Below, in pieces: positions 12,156 to 28,740 of a DNA stretch of 64,000 nt. A program made the translations under genes and the position numbers. The DNA lies in assembly GCA_039881145.1 (NCBI GenBank), contig JAYKKI010000126.1, forward strand, positions 2,890,001-2,954,000, in the 5' to 3' direction. Source of the stretch: Druceiella hillmani. Taxonomy: Eukaryota > Arthropoda > Insecta > Lepidoptera > Hepialidae. Under the pieces are notes generated by a model. It was not told the origin of the DNA. It did no database searches and saw nothing but the letters and a program-made list of their open reading frames with translations. Every line of letters starts with the position of its first letter. Position 1 is the stretch's first letter.

Positions 12156-14429
12156 AATATTATTTTTCGCCAACCTATTGTATGGTACCGAAATCTTTCA
12201 TAGACATAAAAATGTCATAAATTTCTCAAAAATTATATGATTTAGAATCATTGCTACAGTTGTTCGGTAAACTTTAGATAACTTTAACGTAGTCCTTTTT
12301 ACTTTTTATAAATTAGTAAAATGCTTTTATAGCAATTCACCGCATCATACTCAGGCACTATAAATAATTTCGGCTGATTATAGTAGGTACGCTGTGGGTA
12401 CTTCACATGAACAGCTGACAACAGCGTAACCAAAAGTTGACCATCGAAAGTTGATTATCGACAGTTAGTATTGATTGATACCACCTTCCGCAGCCGTTAC
12501 GCCACATGTATATTTGTTAAATAGCTTCTGACTTTGCAAACTACTAATTACTGAGGTTACAAACAAACACACTTTTGCTTTACAATATATTATTGATATT
12601 TTTCATATTGATAAATTTGAGTACTTAGCTCTACATAGTTAGTTCGGTAAATTAGAGATTGATATACCTGTATGATTATTTTTTTCTTCAAATATAAAGT
12701 TTAAAATTGTATAAAGTGATTTATTAGCCAAATGTCAATTTGACTTTTCAATTTATTAATTATAACATTTTTAATAGCGTACGTAAATAAAAAGGAAGTT
12801 GAGATATACGTGACACATTATTGCTTATTTAAGATTGGGAATGTTTAAGCATTCATCGGGGCATCTAAAATATCATTCGCTTTTCCCTTAAATCACGTGA
12901 ATCAGTCAACACTTTTGGTTATTACAGACGTACAAATCTTCGGAAATACTCGTATTCCTTAGGCGTTTAATTAATGATTATATTTCGCAGTTGCCCAATT
13001 TCCAATTTTAATAAAATCTATTGAATTTTATCAAATGTATATCCTATTTTGATTTTTAACAAATTATATCACAAAGAAAAATTAGGTACTTTATTTCTTC
13101 TAACTCACGATAATTATTTGTAACGTCATTCGGCGTAATCACGTTCTTATAAATTTTCCAAGTAAATGAGTCAGTAACCTCATTTAGACTAGTTTCATAC
13201 GTTGTTCATTTGTTTAGAATAAAAATAATACATCGTGTACAAAAATTGTTTTACCTTAGACCAAATTCATATTGAATCTCATATCAATATAATTAATCTC
13301 GATTATTAATATTTAGCACGAGGGAAATGAACGTAGGTTTACCCTACAAGCAAGAGGGAGGGTACCAAAATGTTTCTTAATATGTTATTTCTTAATATTT
13401 ATGGTTTCTGATTTGGGTTCCATCAAATTATAGGGGTTTCCGATTTATTCCATAGCAAATCTTACTAATTCATTTTTCCTCCGCTACATGGCCTTCTTCA
13501 GTGATGAACGTAGATAAAAATTGAAATTTGCATAATTTTGTTTAGAAAAATATAATATTTACTTATCTTTTATCTTACCCGTCATATGAAACTAATTATA
13601 TTTTTATAGTTCAATTTTATGACAAAGAGTATCTGATTCAAAATATATACATTTATATATACATATTCAGAATATATTTAAATACAGATTATTAAATTAT
13701 TGAATTTATAAATAATAATTAAAAATAAGAAAATTTAAGTATACAACCAGCAATTGTCTTTCTGTTTGTTCTATAATTCAATAATCTGTATTTAAATACA
13801 TGAAATAACAAACATTTATGTATTATATTTAATACAACAATTATTGAATTATAGAACAAACAAAAATGCAATGGCTAATCAAATACTTAATTTTCCATGT
13901 TTTTTAAGTTTCTGTTCCTCAGAAGAAAAAACGGAACAATTACAAGGGACTCACATGTCTGTCTGTCTCTTTGTCACATCCGATTTTTTCGGAAGCCATT
14001 TGTTATAGAAACTTGCAGTTTGGCATAGTAATACATCATCTTAACTTGCATATTGTCTGATAGCTAACATTTTAATATATTTATTTATCTGTTTAGGAGG
14101 GGGCAAATAAATATGGTAATATATATTTTTTTTAATTTTAGGTATAAATCGTATGGGGTGATTGAAAGGGCTATTATAAGAAAGACATAAATATTTATAA
14201 TTTTCATCGGGATACTGTCGGGGACAAGGACTGAAATGTGTAAAGAAATGTCTGAAACTACCAAATTAAAATCATAAAAAACAGGTTTGGTAAAATCTGA
14301 CTTGTAAATTACAGGAAAACTGCAGCGATTACAATTCTAGGTCTTATAGTTTTTGGGAAATCCCGATATTTTACGCATGTGAAATAGATACAAGGCTTTA
14401 TTATTATTGAGGTGAAAAATTATATTAAC
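12156..14429. other. AT-rich intron; one short foldback
   Basis: There is no gene. The only structured site is the inverted repeat at 13765-13860, listed separately. The text around 13,960-14,090 (TCTGTCTGTCTCTTTGTCACA, then AACTTGCAGTTTGGCATAGT) resembles the start of another lepidopteran dispersed repeat. Confidence 0.4.
13765..13860. repeat. Foldback with perfect 21-bp arms
   Basis: The left arm TTTGTTCTATAATTCAATAA(T) at 13765-13785 is the exact reverse complement of 13840-13860, with a 54-bp partly self-complementary loop. The size suits a small MITE or a foldback relic. Confidence 0.8.
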
Positions 14430-14860
14430 AATAGCTGTGTCCGCGACTTCGTTCGCGTGGAATTCGGGATAAGAAAATTGTTAGGAATTTTTTTTTGCTG
14501 TTTTTTATTTGTTTTTTCTATCAGAATTCTATGACTATAAAATTTATTAAAAACGCTAATAGATGACGTCGACAGTACCATATCGTAATATATCTGAGCA
14601 TAAAGTTTACAAAAAAGCTAATGGATAATGTTGGCAGTACCGATATCATAAAATTCACGAGGTGAGAGTTTTTTTTTAAATCTGCAATACCCAGATAAAA
14701 ATATTAACCTAACATAACCTATTATCATACCAAATGTCATCAAAATCAGCCCAATAAATTTCGTTTCATTGAAAAACAAATTAACAGACCGACATATAGA
14801 CAAAATTCTAAAAAACAGTTTTTTGGCTTCTATTATCATTCTATACCCTAAATCAATCAC
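14430..14860 (-). mobile_element. Lepidopteran 'CGCGACTTCGTTCGCGTGG' dispersed repeat
   Basis: The + strand reads AGCTGTGTCCGCGACTTCGT and TCGCGTGGAATTC, a sequence seen in very many lepidopteran introns. Further on are ACCCAGATAAAAATATTAAC, ATCATACCAAATGTCATCAA and AACAAATTAACAGACCGACA, in the order usual for this family. Strand is given so that the C/G-rich end is the 3' end. Its relation to Helitron ends is discussed in the findings. Confidence 0.6.
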
Positions 14861-16073
14861 TCTTTTTTTAAATATTTTCCATACACGGAATTCACTCCGT
14901 TACAGTTTTATTACATGTATAGATTTATCGAAAACAATACTTGTGTTTTATTGAATGAAGTATTTGTGTATTATTGATTGATTAAACTTTTGTATGTACA
15001 TAAATGTATAAGAAACCTTCATGGTTAGAATTTTAAGGTTTCTTATTATGGCCATGGTTAGAATTCTACTTATTCTTAACAGGTTATTTTTATTATATAC
15101 CTGTTATTACTTTATATTAAGTTGGCAATAATAAACTTGCTATTTCGGTTCATCAGGGTTAGCTTATGTTAGTCACATAAAATAAGTTCCATTTCTTTCT
15201 CGAAGCTTAAAGTTGTTTTTCTATTCAGTATAAGAACATGAAAGTATCTCTGCTAAATAACGCAAACTTAACTTGAGACCTGACTTAAGAGAGCTTTTTA
15301 ATTTTTCCAAAATTCAATGTATGAGTAAAGAATTATCGGAGATATCAAAATTTTCCTTTTAGAATCTTTGGAACCAATGCTTGGTCCTTAAGTAGAAGAA
15401 TATAACCTTTATTCAGATTGTAATATAATTATTCAGGTGTAATATAACTTTTATTATAAATTTTATGCATATATTGCGTGTTGCTTCGCTCACTTTTCGC
15501 CCTAAAAGGATTTCACGCAATAAGAGAACTCTAAGTTCTGTTCGTAAAATTTCCAAATTTTATTCGTTCTTTACTCGCCGAAACCCTATTTTTAACTGAA
15601 TATAAAGGAGATAGGAAGCTATTTATACACCATACCAGAGTTGTTTATAAAATCGTTGAAAATTGGCGAATTTTCCACCGAATTTCCCACCTAATATTGT
15701 CATTTATTAAAATTGGTCTGCCATTTATTAAGTCACAATAGGTGTACTTCTAAAGCACATTATATAGTTTCTTAACATATCTTTAAAATTTTAACAACAA
15801 TATAATTTTCGTCTGTAGTCAAGTCAATATACGACTTGCATATTATTTAAAAACTAATTGCAACTACAGATAAAATTGAAATTGAGTTATTTATTTAAAA
15901 GTTACAAAGATTTTATCTAAAAATTATTATACAAATTTAAAGGTCGCTAGTTCCTTTGTAAATAGAATATTTAGGGAAGACTGATACTGTCGGTGTCACT
16001 AAAGAAAGTACTTGCAACAAATTAAACACAGCACACTCAGCTGGTGTCGCCAACTGAAATTGATAACCGGCCG
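14861..16073. other. AT-rich intron, no gene
   Basis: Nothing is supportable except a weak relic near 15,475 (GTGTTGCTTCGCTCACTTTTCGCCC), similar to the end of the preceding repeat family. Confidence 0.35.
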
Positions 16074-16461
16074 CCTTGAGTTTGACAACTGGTCGTGGAG
16101 TACTTAGTAAGTACCTACTGACAAACCTTTTTGATTATTTTGCGACACTTCTGTCCTATGAAATTGTTTTTGATAATAATATTTATCTTATTCTACAAAA
16201 TTATACATATAGACAATAAAATGCTTCTGTTGGTCATTTTCGATGCTACACTATTTCTATCTTGATATGAATAAGCCTTGAGTTTGACGACTGGTCCTGG
16301 AGTACTTAGTAAGTACCTACTGACAAACCTTTTTGATTATTTTGCGACATGTCTTTCCTATGAAATTGTTTTTATAATAATATTTATCTTATTCTACAAA
16401 ATTATACATACAGACAATAAAACGCTTCTGTTGATCATTTTCAATCTATTTCTATCTTAAT
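16074..16461 (+). repeat. 202-bp direct tandem duplication
   Basis: CCTTGAGTTTGAC begins at 16074 and again at 16276. The copies share GGAGTACTTAGTAAGTACCT, TTTTTGATTATTTTGCGACA and AATTATACATA[TC]AGACAATA, and differ at scattered bases plus a small deletion in copy 2. The similarity is high, so the duplication is recent. Confidence 0.93.
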
Positions 16462-18060
16462 AAAAATAAAGAAACATCGTAACTATTGTGCCATCCCTTC
16501 AGAATAAATGCCCATTGAACCTGTTGAGCCCTTAACGCGGCTGACAAATTTATAACTTGCCCGATGTCGAGAATTCTCTATTGATGATCGATAATAAAAG
16601 CTAACTTCACTATCGCAAACTGAATATCCTTCAAAAATGTGCTGGCTAGTTTTAGTCAAATATACAGGCCAAGAATAGAAAGGGACAGGAATAATGACAG
16701 ATTATTTTTTTATCGATTCTATACTTGTAATATCGAAAGGCCGTAAGGTCGATTAGAGTTTAAACCCCGGTTTACGCTTGACCTGTCGATGGCATCCGAA
16801 TAATTTCCCGTTTAGCTAAGGTAAGTTAACTTTATGTAAACTTACAGCACTGAATATTTATTGACTAAATATAAATAATATTTATTGATTAAATATTGGA
16901 ATACAGCGAATAGATGTCAAAGCTGTTAATAATATGGAATTATTTGATTACTGTAAGAGTCTTACGAATATATCTACTGTTAACTTTGTAAAGTCGATAT
17001 TACAAAAGAAACTGCGCAATTTTACTTCGAATGAGACGGAAATTTTCAAGTACTTTTTTCTTCATTCCAAAAATTAAAATAATTAATTGGCTAATAATCG
17101 CTAATTTCGATTAAATCTAACGATGTACAGCGCATTTGAAATTATTGGTAAGACTATTAATCAATTACACAATTTCTTTTTCAGAATCGCCACTGGCATT
17201 TTTCATTTCGTTTTGATTAAATAATTATATAAATTTATTAACGAATATTATACCTCTGTTAATATTTTAGGTAACCTACTAATGTTATATAGAATTTTCT
17301 GAACAACGTCGGATACACTGAATGATTACTGAACGACAGTTCGGTAGAATATCAGAAACGCAAACAGCTTATTGCCGGGCTGTAATATTTCTGCAGCTAA
17401 TCTACAAAAAGTAGTTTAAACTACCCAGTCTCGCCAATAGACTAGAGAACTAGAGAGAAGTAATTTAGGGTTTAAACATTCAACGAAATTAAACCGTAAT
17501 TGATATTAGGAAATGAATAAACCATCGTTTAAGCTACGTCGGACATTTACACTATGATCGATCTTACGGGCCTCAGTATGTCAAAATAACAAAATGAATA
17601 ATGTTAATAACGTGGTAGCCAACATACAGTATATTTTTTTATTCCCTTGAGCCAGGGAAGAGAAAATACTTTAATCCTACTTTTTGTATGCCAACGGTCG
17701 GGGCAGTAACTAATCCCAATATTGGTCAAGAATTACAGAAAGAAAATAAACTTAAAGGAAACACTAAATAATAAGGTTACCAATACCGCAAAAGTAGAAA
17801 AAATATTGCCCAACGGCCAATTTCGCATATCTATTAGCCTTCAAACGCGTGATCGATTTCGAAGAACAAAGCGCACGATTCCCCTTTGTCATACATGTTT
17901 ATATACAACTTTACACAGCACAAAAGCCGAGATTAAACTCCAACGATAAAAATTTATCGCAAACGAATGTTATAGAATTACGAATAACTCACACAAACTA
18001 AAACATTCCATCTAAGTAAACACCGCGCTCCACACGTACGTAGCGTTGCAAGCCAAATTT
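16462..18060. other. Intron sequence without recognised feature
   Basis: An open frame of 75 codons at 17722-17949 (basic protein, MVKNYRKKINLKE...) has no domain I can name and ends in AT-poor sequence. I consider it chance or a transposon crumb. Confidence 0.35.
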
Positions 18061-18069
18061 ATCTAATCT

Positions 18070-18430
18070 ATTTGCGTCGATATTATTAAAATCACAGCGA
18101 CAACAATAATTAATTATCAATTATTTAACAATCAGTCATAAATTGCGCGAAGTTCGGCCGCTATCGGCCGCGGCGGCGGCGCAGTCAAAGCGGCAGGTGG
18201 CCTTTGATGAAGCCGCCGCGTTTGATTTCGCCGCGCTATCGGCCGATGCCGTGCCCGCAATTAAACATGTCCGATTGGAGCCGATTGCCGATATTGCCTT
18301 GTTCGGAAACGTATTGAGACGTATCTTGCGATTTTGGTGACGCATAACTGTTACTCGATCGATACAGATTGGAGTTTGCCAAATAAATTTGCGCGTAAAA
18401 CGTTTACGGTGGGGAATTTCAGTCATTTCT
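18070..18430. promoter_or_regulatory. GC-rich island with adjacent homeodomain-type AT motifs
   Basis: At 18,143-18,345 the sequence turns abruptly GC-rich and CpG-rich (GGCCGCTATCGGCCGCGGCG, GCCGATTGCCGATATTGCC), unlike anything else in the intron. Directly upstream (18,105-18,140) are AATAATTAATTATCAATTAT and CAGTCATAAATT, which match TAATTA-type and CATAAA-type homeodomain sites. Open frames exist on both strands (65 and 96 codons), but the protein is Ala-rich and low-complexity on both, as expected from base composition. It is 3 kb upstream of the islet homeodomain exon. A regulatory island or alternative promoter is the best guess; coding is unlikely. Confidence 0.4.
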
Positions 18431-18466
18431 CTGGTAAAGCAATACTTTAATATATATCAGCGTTAT

Positions 18467-18556
18467 ACTTAGGATATAATGATGATCTTTCCGTAGACTT
18501 AGGATATAATGAAGATCTTTCCGTAGACTTAGGATATAATATTGATCCGGATTAAA
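18467..18556 (+). repeat. 30-bp tandem repeat, 3 copies
   Basis: ACTTAGGATATAATGATGAT followed by CTTTCCGTAG starts at 18467, 18497 and 18527. The first two units are nearly identical and the third decays after ATTGATC. Confidence 0.95.
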
Positions 18557-18611
18557 TGTCATTAGAATCATTTAAATTTTCCGGATGGAATCTTATTGTT
18601 GTTACAACCAA

Positions 18612-19554
18612 TTAAGCTACGTTTAGACTACGACACATTAGTGTATACACTCAATGTATACATGTCTGTCTGTGTGTGAACACTGCTATCTGCGCTTGCG
18701 ACGTTTATTGCGACACTTGCTTTAATGTCGCACTGAGTGTCGTGTGAAATAAGGAAGATACGAAAAAAGAAGAGAGGACTATATAGCTTTTAAGTTGATA
18801 TAATATTTTCCTTTTGAATTCGTCAATACATATTTACTACATAATAAATGCTTATATCAAAGAAGCCTATAGTTTCACTACTTAGTTAAGATTTAAATTG
18901 AAGATTTTTATTGTAAATTTTATATTACTGGTTGGTATAAATTAGAATATTGGATATACTGTTATTGTGTGTACTTTTGATTGGTATTAAAGCATTCAGT
19001 GGAAGTTTAATAAATAATGGAACTAACTTCAAGATTTCCTTTTTTTTCTTGTGAAATAAATGTGTCGCAAAGATCAATATACCATTTTTAATAGATATTG
19101 TTTCATTTTCTTGAAGTTTCCTTTAAATTTTTATTAATTATTTTATTAGGGAATTGTGCCTCAAAAATAACACTTTTCTATTAAATTAATGATTAAAAAA
19201 TATGACATGGGGCCTTTATATCGTAATTAATTTAATAATTTATGCTATCATATATTATCCTCTTTGTTGTATTCTAATTCTCCTCTTCTTTGTATCCCAT
19301 ATCTATTTCGCTTAAGTTGTTTTATAATTGAAGCATGCAAAGTTACAACCGCCTCCTCAGATACTTTCTCCATGGTGTCCGAGCGACGTGAGACTTGTGA
19401 ATGAACAGGCGAAAAACTTATGTAGCGACATCAGGTATCCAGACACCTTTTGCGACATCGAAATAGCCTTATGAGTGAACGGCACGGACATTAGTGTCAA
19501 GCATTTGTGTCGCAATTAGTGTCGTAGTACGGGCGACCATTATACGCGCCTTAA
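18612..19554 (-). mobile_element. Non-autonomous DNA transposon, copy A, flanked by TTAA
   Basis: The element begins TTAAGCTACGTTTAGACTAC and ends with sequence whose complement is TTAAGGCGCGTATAATGGTC. Both ends then read (C)TACGACAC... and are rich in 'GTGTCG' repeats. TTAA stands at both borders. Reading the minus strand from 19554, the order matches copy B from 20051: CTACGACACTAATTGCGACA, then ATGTC[CT]GT[GA]CCGTTCA, then TCGCTCGGACACCA and GGAGAAA. A short minus-strand frame starting near 19,370 (MEKVSEEAVV...) may be the remnant of a transposon-encoded protein. A TTAA or TTA target fits piggyBac or PIF/Harbinger; I cannot decide which. Confidence 0.75.
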
Positions 19555-20050
19555 CGTTAAGTTAAATAGACACGTTATATTTTTATACAACTATGTAATC
19601 GTTTGACACAAAACCGAAAATCTTATTTATCTAAGGGCTCGTGCAGACGAAAATTGTTCAGAGAATCGATGCAAGTATAAAGAAGTTTTTTTTTCTACCT
19701 TGACGGTTAGGATATCAATGAAAAGAAGTCTTTTGATAAAGTACTAATGTACGTTTAAAGAAATTGTTGTAGGATAGGTAGGAGTTGTCGTTTTTCGCCT
19801 TATTTCGTTATCAGATCTAGATATGATAACTGCCATATCTAGGCACATTAAATTCTTGGTCAATCTTGCAACTACTCTATATTTAAGCAACAAATACTAA
19901 CATTACCTTGAACCAAAAAGACGTCGTAAATTGTAAGTAATAAATTTACACATAAATTTACTTATCACGTGACACTTTAAAATATAGCTAAATAAATAAA
20001 GTTGTACCCACATTGCGCTTTTTAGGTGTCCGTAGCCAAGCTAATAACCC
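19555..20050. other. Spacer between the two inverted elements
   Basis: About 500 bp of AT-rich intron with no feature I can support. Confidence 0.4.
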
Positions 20051-21171
20051 TTAAGGCCCATATAGACTACAACACTAATTGCGGCACAAATGTCTGACAC
20101 TAATGTCTGTACCGTTCATACATAAGGGAGTTTCGGTGTCGCAGAAAATGTCTGCACACTGATGTCGCTACACATGTGTCTCAACTGTTCGCACACAACT
20201 ATCGCGTCGCTCGGACACCACGGAGAAACGATATGCGGTGGCAGTTGTAATTTTGCACGATTCAATTAAGAAACAACGTGAGTGAAATAGAAAAGTATAG
20301 GTCCAACAATGGATACAAAGAAGAGAAGAATTGTCAAGTCATATTTTTTGGCAATTATTTTATTAGAAAAAGTGCTATTTTTGAAGCACTTTTTCTAATA
20401 AAATAATTAGTAAAAACCTCATAGAAACCTCAAGAATATGTATTACTAATGTCATATTGATCGTTACGATATATTTATTGCACAAGACAAATAAAGGAAA
20501 TGTTATAAATTAGCTCCATTATTCTGACAGAACCATCTTTTTCAAAAACCGTTTAAATAATAATTAATAAGGAAATTTTTGGGGGGAAAAAAGCACAATT
20601 CTTTACAGTTGCTAACTACCCTAGTTAGTATTGCTATTATTTACATTTTATTAAGATGCTAAAATCAGTACTTCAAATAAAATACCACTGAACACTTCAG
20701 TACCAACCAAAAGTACTCACATACGTATAAGTACTTTGGTTAATATAAATATAATTAAGCATCTATATTTGAGTAAATCATACTATTAGAATTTATACCA
20801 AGCGGTGACATAAAACTTACAATATAAATATCAATTTCAAACTTAAGTAAGTAGTCAAAATACAGACTTCTTTAATATCAAGATTTATTAGGTGATATAA
20901 ATGTATCGATGAATTTAAAAACGAAAATATAATTTATAGTCCACTCCTCATTTTTCAATATTAAGCGGTGTCATTAAAATTCGTAAATGCTATTTTCGCT
21001 GAACGCGGGTCGCCAGTATCTGAATAATGTCGCACCGGTCTGAAAACTTGGACACTGCGACAGACATTTCCGACACTACCGTTCACACAACGCTCGATAC
21101 GGTGACACACAGACACTCGGTGTATACATTGAGTGTATACACCAAAGTGTCGTAGTCTAAATGTAGCTTAA
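20051..21171 (+). mobile_element. Non-autonomous DNA transposon, copy B, flanked by TTAA
   Basis: Starts TTAAGGCCCATATAGACTAC at 20051 and ends ...GTCGTAGTCTAAATGTAGC + TTAA at 21168-21171. The right end is the reverse complement of the left end of copy A (both contain TGTATACA...GAGTGTATACA and GTCGTAGTCTAAA/its complement), so A and B are two copies of one family in opposite orientation. The protein-like frame after GCTCGGACACCA carries a stop, so no intact transposase remains. The outermost ends (18612 and 21171) together form an inverted repeat of about 50 bp spanning 2.56 kb. Confidence 0.75.
20353..20408. repeat. Perfect hairpin inside copy B
   Basis: Arms of 23 bp (AATTATTTTATTAGAAAAAG + TGC and its exact complement at 20386-20408) around a 10-base loop. 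Confidence 0.93.
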
Positions 21172-21492
21172 CCCATTGCATATTAACGACAAAACGTTAG
21201 GTAATTACACCTTATTTCTGTGACGCTAATATGACTATGCCAAGTTAATTTTGTACCACTTGCTTACCGGTTAGTTTTGCAAAACACTTTTAAAAAACTA
21301 AAAGTTTTTTAGAAGTGTTTTTTAAAAGTGTCAAAAACACTCCAGTTATTACATTTACAGCAATACTTGAATAATCTTACTTCATGCGTCAAGGACAAGT
21401 TGTAATTTTCCATTTCCTTAGAAAATAAATAATTAGCTGTATAGCAAATCTTGAGGTTATATTATTAATACGTCACTGTGCATTTATTGCAG
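21172..21492. other. Intron end before islet exon A
   Basis: AT-rich, ending in a pyrimidine-poor acceptor (CATTTATTGCAG). At about 21,284-21,335 is a partial inverted repeat of AAAACACTTTTAAAAAACT and AGTTTTTTAGAAGTGTTTT. Confidence 0.5.
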
Positions 21493-27421
<5,929 letters not shown>

Positions 27422-28740
27422 CACAATTGGGTGGAGCCACCACGCGCTCACGCCACAGTGCTCTACCAGTGATCACGTTGATGCACTACTTTTCCGTTGA
27501 TCACACAAGCCAACCCTGGCATCTACAATACGACAACAAATTCAGAAAAACAAATAATAAATACGTAAGCATCTGTGAAGGGATTTTCTTCACTGATCAC
27601 GTCGGGCCTATATTCGACCGTTGATTGTGCAAACCGACGATGTTGTTATATTCTGATAGAGATATTGCAAGCAATAAAATATTTCGATTCTTCTGTAATA
27701 AAACCTCGAATCAGTCTTAGAAAATATAGAAAATATCCTGCCAAACTTGGTACTTAGCTGATGAGGGACACAAATTCATTTTCGTACTAATCTATAAAAA
27801 ATATAGCTAAGTTTTGACTATAAACATCTCTCAATCGTAAAATAGTTATAAAGGCAAGTCATTAACGAGTCAGCCCATTAACCCCTCGTTCGAACTATTT
27901 CAAAACATACCAAATTTTGAAACAGTTCGAAAAACTGGTACAAATAAACGAAATATGGATTATGAAGTTGCGCTATCAATTAAAAGCTGTAATGAAGTTA
28001 ACGTTCAAGAAAAATAAGAAACCCAAGAGAACAGCTACAAACAGGTTTATTCATTCAGTAATATTACAACTGTCGATTAAACCAAGTTATCACGTGAAAA
28101 ACTCCTACGAAAGAAATGCTGATCTGTCAGAACTTGCTGCAGTCTTGGATCAACAGTAGTTATGAAGATAAAAAAGTTTATTAGTGACTACGTATGTTAA
28201 TTTTAACTTAGTTGCTGGAGAAATTACTTGGATGTTAAACCAAAAAGGCAGCTAGCTAGGCAATAGTAACTAAAACTAAATTAAAAAAGCGCCATTTGAA
28301 ACTTTAGTCAAAATACTTACATACAATTTTAGAACCTTGCAGGAAATTCCCCGCATTTTCATTTTGTCACATTCTATATCTCATTTTTGATTATTACTGT
28401 ATCGAAATTAATATTTGCATGCAATATCTAGATTAGAATGAGTCATCCTTCGATTTCGACCGACGATTCTACTTAACGAATAAGACGCGACGTTTTGATA
28501 TGAGAGTTAATGTCTGCTTCAATGCAATAAAGGACTTACATAAAAATTGTGGATGTGTGTGTGAAGTTAAATATTATATTAAAGAAACATTTAATAATTG
28601 AATAGATAATGACATTTTAAAAGATTGTACACACTTAAACGCACATAAGAAATGGATTTAATTGAGTGATATGGATTTCATTAAATTAAACATTAAGTCA
28701 TTGCAGCTATGTTGTATAAAGTGTATGATAAATAAAATGT
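27422..28740 (+). other. islet 3' UTR and downstream flank
   Basis: No further conserved coding sequence follows the islet stop. Candidate AATAAA polyadenylation signals lie at 27556, 27673, 27697 and 28526, and another in the AATAAAATG context near 28733, so the 3' UTR could end anywhere from about 0.15 to 1.3 kb past the stop. The short open frames in this stretch have no recognisable domains and AT-driven composition. RNA data are needed to place the transcript end. Confidence 0.5.

Larger units (their letters stand above)
1..21492 (+). other. Large intron (or introns) upstream of the islet homeodomain exon
   Basis: The islet exon at 21493 starts in phase 1, so an upstream coding exon must exist. 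I looked for the two LIM zinc-finger domains (spaced Cys-X2-Cys pairs with the His/Cys sets and the typical CDKCG and LYCK motifs) on the + strand and saw none in this 21.5 kb. The stretch is therefore read as intron, filled with repeats and transposon pieces that are listed separately. A small non-LIM exon cannot be excluded by eye. Confidence 0.6.

Noticed and set aside
17722..17949. 75-codon basic frame resembling the start of a pogo-like helix-turn-helix (NYRKK)
   Set aside because: Only a few residues match and the following sequence does not continue the family; treated as chance.
18136..18426. Open frames on both strands of the GC-rich island
   Set aside because: Both products are Ala-rich and low-complexity, the frames overlap completely, and no splice signals join them to islet; a composition effect is more likely than coding.
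27427..28159. Three open frames after the islet stop
   Set aside because: They overlap each other in the 3' UTR, lack domains and have no splice or start context.
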